Part shown: positions 1 through 10,500 of the stretch, in pieces
Layout of the letters: every line of letters starts with the position of its first letter
Numbering within the stretch: position 1 is the first letter of the stretch
From: Ophiothrix spiculata
Taxonomy: Eukaryota > Echinodermata > Ophiuroidea > Amphilepidida > Ophiotrichidae
DNA length: 20,106 nt
Assembly (NCBI GenBank): GCA_000969725.1
Contig: JXSR01S022887.1
Reading direction: 5' to 3' (one strand)
Notes under the pieces: model-generated
Database searches by the model: none
The model's input: the letters and a program-made list of their open reading frames with translations, nothing else
What the model was told of the DNA's origin: nothing
Translations under genes and position numbers: made by a program

Positions 1-1324
1 AAGTTTAAATTTGACAGTTCCTAAAAATTAAAATCATTAAAAAAAAATTTGCCTAATATTATGACTGTTGCCATGACAATTTAGAGAAGTTAGTGTTACA
101 AATATGCCTCTTAGATTTTCCCATTTTAAGAAAACCAAGTGGAATACATAAACAACAAAGCCCATTGAATAGATTCATCAGGATTTTTCCATACACATTC
201 CTATAAGAGTTCTTTTATGAAAATCCACTTACTATTTTTAGTAGCGATGTTTCATATCCTTTCAGGATGCTTTCTTAAACTGTCAAACTGTACTGGCAGC
301 CGATCTTGGTCTTAAAATGTTGACGTCATCACCTGATGATGTTAGAATCAGCAAGTCGTATAATTGACTAAGTTGATAGGCCCCCTCGTCTTCATTCATG
401 CATATGTTGTTGTTCCTGCCTTTTCTCATAACCCAGATTGATCCCCTTATCCTCCTTGTGGTTTTAACATCGTCTCTTACCAACAGCGATGATTCCCCCC
501 AGTTGTTAACATGATTATTGTCCACTACATGATCCAGGATTGCCGATTTATATTCTGTCATGACCGACTCCTTTTTCGCGGCTCTAGCCAATTTCCTCGG
601 TTCTACTTAATCAGATTTTCCTTTGTTTGAACTCAAGCACGGGATATGATACACACAGCCAGCGATACTTTCAATGTCCTGTTTATCCTTGGGATGTACA
701 AGTAGCGATCTCAGGTTCAGATGAGGTTTTACCGCTGTCCCTACTTTATGGTCTTTGAAAAGATGCTGTGCCTTCTCTGTCACACCTTGGATATAAGTGA
801 GCATGACATATATACTCTGTAAATCTTGAAGTATGCAACATGTAGCTGTTTAACGCACAAAAACCAATATAACCATACGGGGAAGTAAATTAGTCCTTAT
901 TTCACAAATCGTGCAAGGTACCACATCTTGCTGAATATTCAAATGAATTCATTTACAATGTTTTTCTATGTGTTATCAAAAAAATTAGCCCAAAATAATA
1001 CCAAAATAATGAAGAATTCATGTAAAAATATATTAATACGCAGTGATTCGGCCTTAATCAATCATTACTAGTCTCTTACACAATACAAAACCACCAATTC
1101 ACAATGTTGTAGAATACAAGGGATGTGATATGGATCTTGTAACAGAGTCTGATTTCTTGTTGCATACTCCAAGGTTTATAGAGTATATTTTTTTATGGTG
1201 CGAGTAGTGGAGGTGGCACTGTTTTTTCCTAAATAAAAATGGTTTAATATGTGTTTGACTGAGTGATAAAATGTAGCAAAATGAATTTTGTAGTTTTTTT
1301 CTTTTTTCTTCTTTTTCAATACAG
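1..1324 (+). other. Upstream intron of the PDZ-GEF gene (5' end outside window)
   Basis: There is no exon here that resembles the RasGEF-N/REM domain expected before the PDZ exon. It holds the Penelope-like fragment at 283-804. From 805 to about 1290 I see only AT-rich unique sequence. The last 40 bases form a long T/C tract ending in AATACAG, the acceptor of the PDZ exon. Confidence 0.7.
283..804 (-). pseudogene. Penelope-like retroelement fragment, GIY-YIG core deleted
   Basis: Read on the - strand, 804 to 607 gives YIQGVTEKAQHLFKDHKVGT followed by LRSLLVHPKDKQD and GCVYHIPCLSSNK. This matches the end of the reverse transcriptase and the entry to the GIY-YIG endonuclease of Penelope-like elements. 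After a stop codon at about 607-609 the same frame continues with RKLARAAKKES, TEYKSAILDHV, NHVNNW and MNEDEGAYQLS. These match the C-terminal part of the same endonuclease region. The YIGETGR-type catalytic segment and the R..EH helix that should lie between them are absent, about 25 residues by comparison with the family. The fragment is 5'-truncated, has an in-frame stop, and is dead. It lies antisense in the intron of the host gene. Confidence 0.8.
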
Positions 1325-1565
1325 GCTCGTTCAGATAGGGACTCCAAGCTCTCCTTCTCCATAGTGGGAGGATGGGAGAAACGTATGGGCATCTTTATCT
1401 CCAAAGTAGAGAAGGGCTCCAAGGCTCAGGAAGTAGGACTAAGGAAAGGGGACCAACTCCTGGAAGTCAACTGCCATAATTTTGAACATATGACAACAAC
1501 CAAGGCATTAGAAATACTCAAAGGAACTACACATCTCAGTATTACAGTGAAATATAATACCTTAG
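1325..1565 (+). CDS. RAPGEF2: PDZ-GEF exon: PDZ domain
   Basis: The exon opens in phase 0 after a strong pyrimidine tract ending in CAG at 1324, and closes in phase 1 before GTAAGG at 1566. Its 80 complete codons read as a whole PDZ domain. KLSFSIVGG forms the first strand, and MGIF at residues 21-24 occupies the GLGF carboxylate-binding loop. [19 protein letters not shown] is the classic PDZ core, and [10 protein letters not shown] is the last strand. In this family the PDZ domain binds C-terminal peptides of membrane and junction proteins and helps place the exchange factor. Met replaces Leu in the GLGF loop, but the loop is otherwise intact. The split codon G|CG joins to the next exon as Ala and continues AFRDLLA, matching the family. 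Confidence 0.95.
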
Positions 1566-4500
1566 GTAAGGTCAACAGTAAACGAGACATGTTGTAGCTA
1601 GGGTGCCCACCTCTTAGCAAATAATAACATCGCATTGTGAGTGCAAGAAAGTCGTATCTGCAATTATAGCTGCCTTTCGCTATAAATTTGGATTGCACAC
1701 TGCATGACCTCCAGTCTTGGATCAGTGGTTCTTGAAATGGTTCTTCAGGTGATGGTGTCACCTGAAGAACACTTTCAAGAACAACTGACATAAGATAGGA
1801 CCATTTTGAGGGATTTTTCACATTCTTGTGACAAGGTGTAAAATAAATATTAACTTAGGGCAGCCAATGCAGACACGACTTTCTTGCACTCACATGACGA
1901 CCTCATCTCCCAAAGCAAGTTGGTTTTACCTCCCTGTCATTGAAAAATGTTGATGCCCATTTGAGATCTTGGTCAAGAGAATGTGTGCCTTTTTTTTAAG
2001 GACACTATATACACCTCTCAGTGAATTCAAACTAATTAGGGGACACTTCAATTGAATACGCCAGTACAAGAAAACCCAAACTCCAATAGCTCCCTTCTGT
2101 AAATTATAATTATAAAATATCACCTTTCACATCACTAAAAAGCATTTCAATGTCTATATCCCAATCATAGTGTCACATTTGACATTGTAATTGACTTTTT
2201 AGACATTGATTGTTAGATTATTGTTATAGTATATAGTTGCAGATGGGAGCTCATGGAGTTGAGGTTTTCTTGTACTGGCTGTTTAATATAGCAAATATAT
2301 ACTATAACAATTATCTTACAATGTCTAAAAAAGTCAACTAAAAGGTCAAATGTGCCACTATGATTGGGATATAGACATGGAAATGCTTTTTAGTGATGTG
2401 AAAGCATTTTCAGAGATTATATGCATTTATATTTTGTAAGTATAATTTACAGAAGGGAGCTATTGGAGTTGGGGTTTTCTTGTACTGGCATATTCAATTC
2501 TTAACCAGTGGTCATTGATAACTGCCCAGATCTGTCTGTTCTGCTGGCTGTCAGTTGAGTTTGAAGTGGCCCCTTACTAGGCCTTCATTTCTAAAAATAG
2601 CAGGAGCTCTGTCAATACGTCGATCCTGGGTTTCCCTACCGGAAATCAATCTTTACCGAAATTTAATCCCACAATGCACTGGTAAAGCACAACGATGCAC
2701 CCAAATAGGCGTGAAATGGATGCGCACTACCACCCATCCCAAACAACAATTCAAATCACCCGCTATGAATTGGAGCTAATGTCACGGCTTATTAGTATTT
2801 TTATAGGCAAAACTGTGCTTGGGCTAAAATTTCGGTAAATATTGACTTCCGGGTGTAAATCCAGGATCGACGTATTGCTTTCCTGAATTTGGTAAAGAGT
2901 GTTATGAGGAGCTTAATTTCAAATATTCCTGTATATGACTGTGCTTTTGAAATGGTAATCACTAGTGAGGAGCTCTGAGAAACACTCTCCTCGAATGTTG
3001 GTAAGGAGAGCTGTAGGAGCTCATGCTTAATTGAGCTCCTCAAACGTGAAGGTCTGCTGAGCCTAACTCTCATTTATAGCTGGACCAAGCATGCCTCTCT
3101 CTTTTGTTATGGACATTTTTTATACCAATTGGTAAATGTTGCAAGTTTTGGGCGAATGGTCGACCACTAGTATTTCAAACACTGGATATTGCGTCACTTC
3201 ATTGGCATTGCATCGATTCATTCTGGATTAAGATAGGGCAGTAATTTCTACCTCGGACAAGTAAATAGCTCCATAACTTTATGATGATTTTTTTTCCCCA
3301 GCGTTTCGCGATCTTTTGGCTTCACAAGATGGTCGCCATAACAACTGGGGTCGTCGACCAAGCCAAGAAATCTCCCTCCTACAGAGCGACCCACGTGCCA
3401 GGCTAAACATCCAAGATATAAGCTTTAACATGTCCAAGTTATCACCTGAAATTAAAGACTCTAAAGTCAGCAAGTCTGATAAAAAGATGGGCTTTGCAAC
3501 GTTGGGAAAACGGGATAAATTAAAGAAAGCTATGGCCAAGCTGAGTATATTACCAAACAAGGCCAATGTCAGGTAAGAAGAGAAAAAATAATAAGAAAGT
3601 CAAGTTTTTGTTTCACTTTTGGCTTTATAATAATTGTCAACATCACATATGTGGCTGACTACCACATAGCCCCTGTAATGTTGGTACCTTGTCAATTTAG
3701 TGTTATCGAAATTTCGAAAAGATCATATTTGCAACTTCCAATACGTTAATCCTGGGTTTCCCAACCGGAATTCAATCTTTACTGAAATTTAATCCCACAA
3801 TGCACTGATAAAGCATAACGATGCACCCAAATAGGCGTGAAATGGATACACATTACCACCCATCCCAAACAACAATTTAAATTGCCCGCTTTTATGTATA
3901 TGAATTGCAGAACTGAGCCAATGTCACGGCTTATTAGTTTTGTAGGCAAAAATGTGTTTTGGCTAAAATTTCAGTAAAGATTGATTTCCCTTTGGGAACC
4001 CCAGGATCGACGTATTGATAATTGTTTCTAGTTCATACAACAACCAGGAGTGAAGCTTGACAGCATGTTTGAAGCGTTACATGTCCAAATATGTAAAATG
4101 GAGAAATTCAACTTCGTCTACAAATAGTTCACTTTTAGATATTTTGGAGTTGAAATGCCAAAAATCTGATATATTTTAAGATTTAAAGAATGTAATGAAA
4201 TTTCATATCCAGAAAAAAATCTCAAATTTTGCTTGGATTGTATTTTGCCCTTTAGCTCAACATAAGAAAATGCAGATTTTACCAAATACTTGTGGTGAAT
4301 GGTCACATTTTTAGGAGGGTTAAGTCATTGACCTAAGTCTGTGTGTCATTTAGCCTATTAAAATGAAAGAATATAGAGTATACGTAGTGGATCGAAAATT
4401 CACAATGTACTCCATGTGTTGTGTTCCGGTTTGCATGACTGGCGTTTATTGGACATTATTTTTGTTGGTATGATTTATTTAGTTTAGCTAAGTTTTGCAT

Positions 4501-7500
4501 TTTAATGGCCATATAAAAGCCTTATTTCTTTTCACATAATTGTGTACCGCCGCGGCAAAAGGGTCCAGTTGTCGACTCCTACATGTTGCTCATTGTAGCA
4601 TATCTGATGTATACAAATACCATACATTAGATACCCTATTCACTCGTCCAATTCAACTATGTATTTTCTGAATGCATGTCACTGTAGCATTGGGTTGTTT
4701 CATACTAGTGTGCCAAAAGTGATGTCAAAATACTTTTATAATGCTTAATCATAGAGTAGGGTGATTTGTCAAATTTTTGAAAGTTGGAGTATTTAATAAA
4801 TTAAAGGTTTGTCAGTCGGAAAATAGTTGAATTGGACGAGTGGATAGGGTATGCTACAAGGAGCAACATGTACAAGCCGACAACTGGACCCTTTTGCCGC
4901 GGCGGTACACAATTAAAGATTCAATGTTATTTTTCTGTCGTGTATGAATGAAGTTAATAAATTTACATTCAGAACAATTTACTTGCAGTAAATTTATTAA
5001 CCTTTTTCATACACGATAGAAAAAGGTTAATAAATTTGCAATAAAAACAATGCACTTGCGGTAAAATTTATTAACCTTTTTCATACACGACAGAAAAAGG
5101 TTAATAAATCTGCATTTAAACGATGCACTTGCGATAAATTTTTATTTTTGTTCAATTCACTCAGCCCCTACAGGCTTTGTAAATTGGACCCATCAAAATT
5201 GACAACGCATGCATGGATTTTTGTCTCATTTCATGTGGGACATGAAATGCACATTTATTTTAACCTATAAATAATATGCCTTGGTCTGATTCAAAATGGT
5301 TGCAAACTTGAAATTGTCATGGATACAGTATTCATACAGGGTGTCCAAGAAAAAAACCCTTACAATCTTTGCGTGTAATTTTCTTGGGTTTAACGGATAG
5401 TCAGAAAGTATGTAAATGTTGCATTTTATAGCCCATGAATTGAACTTTCAGATACCGTTTGTTTCATTTCAATCGGTAGTGTACAACAGAAGTTATGTTT
5501 TATCAAATATTTGGGTGGATTTTTGTCTGGTTCAATTTCATGATTATTGGCCATGAAGTAGGGGTATTTCTGAATGGAATAAAAATGAGTCACCCTGGAA
5601 AATTTATCATATCTGTCTGTCCTATTTTTACGTCAAATTTGATCTTTTTTTCAGCACAGATAAAAGAGAGCATGTACATAATAAATCATTAATTGTTTGG
5701 ACCAGAAAATTTCACATCCAAATATTTGACAAAGCATAACTTTTGTTGTACACTACCGATTGAAATGAAACAAACGGTATCTGAAAGTTCAATTCATGGG
5801 CTATAAAATGCAATCCTTACATACTTTCAAACTGTCCGTTAAGGTCATGAAAATTACATGCAAAGATTGTAAGGTTTTTTCTGGGACACCCTGTATGAAT
5901 ACTAGCTGTATCCATGACAATTTAAAGTTTGCAACCTGATATATTTTACACAAAATCTAAATATTTCATTCCTCATGTAAGCTAACCTAAAACTTTCCCC
6001 CTTCTTTCTTCAGAACGCAAGACGACTCATTCACCGTGATGAAACGCTCCCCGTCAGGAAGTTTAGGCAGTAATCCCTACCTCAGTAACAGTAATCCCGA
6101 CTTGACCTCCATCTCATCGTTAACAGTCTCAGAGCCTGACTATTATAGCGGCTATAGCAGTAGCTCATCAGGCGATGCGCCCGAACATGTTTTGAAAATT
6201 TATCGCTCCGATCAATCGTGTAAATATTTTCTTGTTCATAAGGTAAGTTTGAGCATCTTTTTTGTTATTGCAAAACACAAGGGTGGTTGTAGTGACTTGA
6301 AATTTCGAGATTTTAGTTTGGCATTAAAAAAAGGTCAAGTCCAATTGTTATCATCAAAATTTGCTAGAAGAGTCTGTACTTAATCTGATGGAATGTGGTT
6401 GCAATATAATGTGGTGATGAATGTTTAAGACGTGATTGTTTTTTTTTTTATTTTTCACAACAATGATTTGAGCTGATTCACACTGTAGAGTTGTCTATTC
6501 TAAGCCACTATCTTCAGATAGTGTCCAAAAAAGGTTTTTTTAACTTCATTTTGAACTCTGATTACATCTCATTTTTTCCATTCCGGAAATAGACTTACTT
6601 TAATTTCTTGACCATCACTAAGTGTCAACCCGCCATTTGTTTAATAATGTAAACTAAAATGCAGGGTTCTATGGACCTTTTCAAAATCCATTCGGAAATC
6701 TCCGGAACATTGATCATATGGCCGTTTTTTCAACCAATCACGTACAAGCTCATTTAGTATGCACGATTTTGTCAACAAAATTTTCCGAAAATTCTCTGAC
6801 ATTTCAGTGCAATAAAAGTGAAAAATAAATAGAATCAGACCCCTACATTATTAGATACACTAATTCTGAACAACTTTTGGCTGATGGTACCATAAGCTCA
6901 CCGACACAAAGAGTGAAATTTCCATTTGAAATCGGTTGATTAAGCTTAAGATTTCAAGTCACATCAGGCGATCACACTAAAAGTGACTCGATAGTGCTAA
7001 CGCTAATTACAAGTTCGAATTCGTACGCAACCAGTTAACGAGAACGCGAGCTTAACATTCTGGTTATTGTGTTGAAGAGTCTTTTTTTCTGTGGGCAATT
7101 GGCGGAAAGTGTAAAATCAGCTTCGGAAATTCTCGGAAAGTCGTGTTTTGAAAAGGTCTATTGCATTTGGTACTGGTTAGCCCTGCACTCAGCATTTTGG
7201 ATTTTATGTTTTCTATCTATGATTTGTCTAAATGTGGTTATATCATTTTCAGGTTTATAAAAATTTGCATTTTTCTTGGATTAACTATTTCTATTTTCAC
7301 ACTCAATTGGCATTTCTTTTTGTAGGAGACAACCGCCAATGAAATAGTCATGTTAGCTATGAGAGAGTTTGGTGTTCAGGATCCAGGCTGCTTGGGCCGA
7401 TTCTCTCTTTGCGAAGTAACCGTGACAGCAGAGGGCGTTGTTAAGCAAAGACGATTACCCGATCATCAGACAAATATTGCTGGGAGACTTAGTTTGAACG

Positions 7501-10500
7501 GCAGATTATTTCTAAGAAATAATATGGCATCTGAAACTCTCATGCCAGATGAGGTCGCTCTGGTAAGTTAAAAGATTTTTGTAAAACAAATATTTACATT
7601 CGTGTACATCATAGATCACAGAAAGTACATATAGGAAACGTTACTATTTGCACTCTAAAAATTTGACTTAGGGGATAGCACTACGTGGGCGTCATACCTG
7701 GACCATTGCTGCGGGAGTGCATAGTGACCCGCTCTGTGTGGTGTATCGCACTACAATTACTTACTGAATATATCTGTTTTTATGCAGATTTTTAAACATT
7801 CAAGTCAGTGACTCTGGATTACGACAGCAATTATATATCTTCATTTTTACTTAGAATAAAGAATGCCTTGACTTGCCACAGTACTGCCAACCCCTAATAC
7901 AAATGTACCATAAAGCAAAGTCACACGAGGGTCATTGGTTCAAACCCTTACCCTGGTACTCATGCTGCACAGATTTTTACTCACTTTTTTCTTTTACATT
8001 TGGAGTTTATAGACCCTGCATCTTTAATTCCTACCTTGGAAGAATATATGAAATTGTTAAGGTGGTATTAAAGGCAAAATGAAGTTGCTCCTACTGAGAT
8101 AAAAATAGGCCTATTGCAGAGAGCTAAGCAAAAAATCTTAATTCCAAAATTTGAGCCAAATCGGACAAACGGTTTTAAGATATTGCTGTTTAAATTTTCT
8201 TTGTATTCTATTGTTTTTGCCAATATATTGATGAAGTTAATGAGGAAAACTGGCAAAATGTGCTTATTAATATTAATTTTTGCCAATATTTTTCCAATAT
8301 TTTATGAATAAACCTTCATACTACTTTTACCTTTAATAATTTTAACTTCAAACTTTGCCAATGTGTTTCTATGCCCTAAAACTTTAATGTATGATTTACC
8401 CGCCCATCTAATTTGCATATTTGCATAATTAATTAGCTTTGAGTATAATGCTCATTAATTATGCAAATATGCAAACTAGATGGGCGGGTAAATCATATGT
8501 TAATGTTTTAAGCCATAGAAACACATTGGCAAAGTTTCAAGCCAAAATCATGTAAAATAAAAATAGTATGAAGGTTTATTCATAAGATATTGGTAAAATA
8601 TTGGCAAATATGAATATTAATGAGCACATTTAGCCAATGCTGCTCATTAACTTTATCAATATATTGGCAAAAATGATAGAAAACAAAGAGCATATCTTGG
8701 CAACCGTATGTCCGATTTCCTTCAAACAAAAATAATTTTGCTCAGTGTTTTAAGCAGTTAAAGCTTTACTTGTACAATGTAATCAAGTGCCTCAAAATGC
8801 AGTTTCTAATTTCCAGAAACATCCTTTCGATCCACCTTAAGATTAATGACCATTAATTTCACCAAATATATTGTTTTGTTGTAGGAATTGGTTAAAGACA
8901 GCAATGTCAACTTCCTCCAGCTAGATAGCATAGAGGTGGCTGTGCAACTGACTCTCAGAGATTACGACATCTTTAAAGCTATCGAGTCAACAGACTACAT
9001 CGATGACCTATTTGAACTCAAGCCAAGTCTACCTAATGAGCGACTCAAAAAATTTGAGGTGGTGAGTAAATGAGTTATATGTATTGAGTCAGCAGACTAT
9101 ATCGATGACCTGTTTGAACTCAACCATGTCTACCTAATGAGAGACCTAAAAAAATTGAAGAGCTGAGTAAATGAGTAATAATTGAGTTATAGTATGTATT
9201 GAGTCAGCAGACAGACTTCATGTACAGACACTCTTTAAACCAGCTTCCAACTGGGTTTCAAAAATTCTTTTCAAAACAAGGCGAATTGCATCAATATAGT
9301 ACTAGAAATTATAATAATTATACTTTCACTCGAAATAAAAAAGTGTTTTTTCAGATCAAACAGTTTGAATTTCTGGCCCAATTCTGTGGAAATCCCTTGA
9401 TCTCAAACTCAAAATGTCTAAATCAATCAAACATTTCCGCAACCAATTACAGTGTCACCTTATTTCAAATTAATTTCTTTCTGTTTGAAGCGACCTTTCT
9501 ATGTTTGTCTGTGTGTGGTTATTTTTAAAACTTGTTTTGTGTATTTTGACATGTGCAAATGGCAACTATTTCTAATATTTTTTTTTTTATTTCCTCATTG
9601 CGTTTTTATTGGGACAAGCTGTATACAAGTGACTTCTCATTTCCCCTTAACTTATGTCCGAAGATATACCAACTACATTGTTATTCTTTTTTTCTTTTCA
9701 TTTCAGCTTGTCAACCAAGAGATGTTTTGGGTTGTTGGCGAAGTGTGCGCTGAAATACAAATTGTCAAGAGAGCGAAGGTTATCAAACAGTTTATTAGGA
9801 TAGCAAGTAAGTATCATTCATATCAAGAAAAAAAATAATCATCAGATCAGAACACTCTTTCCAGATTATTTGAAATATCCGCTTTTAAGTTGATTTCAGC
9901 TTTTGTATGCCTTCGAAAGAATCATAATTTCAGCTTTTCTTTCATTTTCAGCCTGTTTTGAGCGTTTTGTCACTATTTTCAGCTCTTTTCAGCTTTTTTT
10001 TTCACTTGGCTCTCACACCCCTGTGAGTACCGACCGCCGCCTAGGCAGTGCTTACTTGGTAACTTGCTATAGCTGAACATTAAATCGGGGACCCTTTCCT
10101 GGTTGAAACTACTCATTTTGGACACTCAGATTTCTTCAGAGATGCCACTTTTCAGGTTTTAACCTGAAATCAGGTTTTTTAAAAGCTCAAACCACGATTT
10201 CAGGTTTTTTTATGATCTCAAGTTGACATATTTTCGGCCCATTTTGGAGTATGTTTCAAGAATGGATGATTTTTTCAGGTTTTTTTTCATAAAATCCGTG
10301 GCATCTCTGTTTCTTCTAAGGAGATAAAAATTATAGTCATTGTAAATAGAAGAGTTTGTGATATTTCTCTGGTGATCTTATTCTTGATAAAAAAAAAAGT
10401 AGGAAAAATTGAAATTTGTGCTTTTGAAAAATTAATGAAAAAAACCCACCCAAAGCAAAAGTAAAAAAAAGCCTAATTAGCTTCCTTGATTTGTTTTTCT

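Larger units (their letters stand above)
1566..3301 (+). other. Intron between PDZ and linker exons
   Basis: Donor GTAAGG, acceptor TTTTTTTTCCCCAG, phase 1. It contains the foldbacks at 1633-1896 and 2051-2498, TIR element copy 1 at 2613-2877 and a small inverted repeat at 2905-3042. The stretch 3043-3301 shows nothing recognisable. Confidence 0.9.
3573..6013 (+). other. Intron between linker and first RA exon
   Basis: Donor GTAAGA, acceptor CCTTCTTTCTTCAG, phase 2. It is the most repeat-packed intron: TIR element copy 2 (3739-4017), foldback 4537-4915, palindromic tandem array about 4930-5140 and foldback 5299-5936. The stretch 4018-4536 is AT-rich with nothing recognisable. Confidence 0.9.
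7563..8884 (+). other. Intron between RA and RasGEF exons
   Basis: Donor GTAAGT, acceptor TATTGTTTTGTTGTAG, phase 0. It holds a weak SINE-like B box near 7937 and the 784 bp foldback at 8057-8840, which ends only 44 nt before the next exon. The stretch 7563-7870 shows nothing I recognise. Confidence 0.9.

Noticed and set aside
1426-1821. 131-codon open frame on the - strand
   Set aside because: It is antisense to the PDZ exon and runs into a foldback element, so it is a shadow of the real exon.
4953-5140. CRISPR-like array (regular 73-74 bp spacing)
   Set aside because: Repeats are diverged and palindromic throughout, there are no unique spacers, and the genome is eukaryotic.
5495-5692. Small membrane protein gene in the foldback loop
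   Set aside because: Phe/Ile-rich frame in AT-rich DNA with no conserved motif or gene structure.
8057-8840. piggyBac insertion with TTAA duplication
   Set aside because: TTAA is part of the palindrome itself, the ends lack the usual CCC/GGG start, and no transposase is present. Kept only as a possibility.
9083-9170. Alternative exon of the PDZ-GEF gene
   Set aside because: Frame shifted by a 1-base deletion, donor changed to CTGAGT and no pyrimidine tract upstream.
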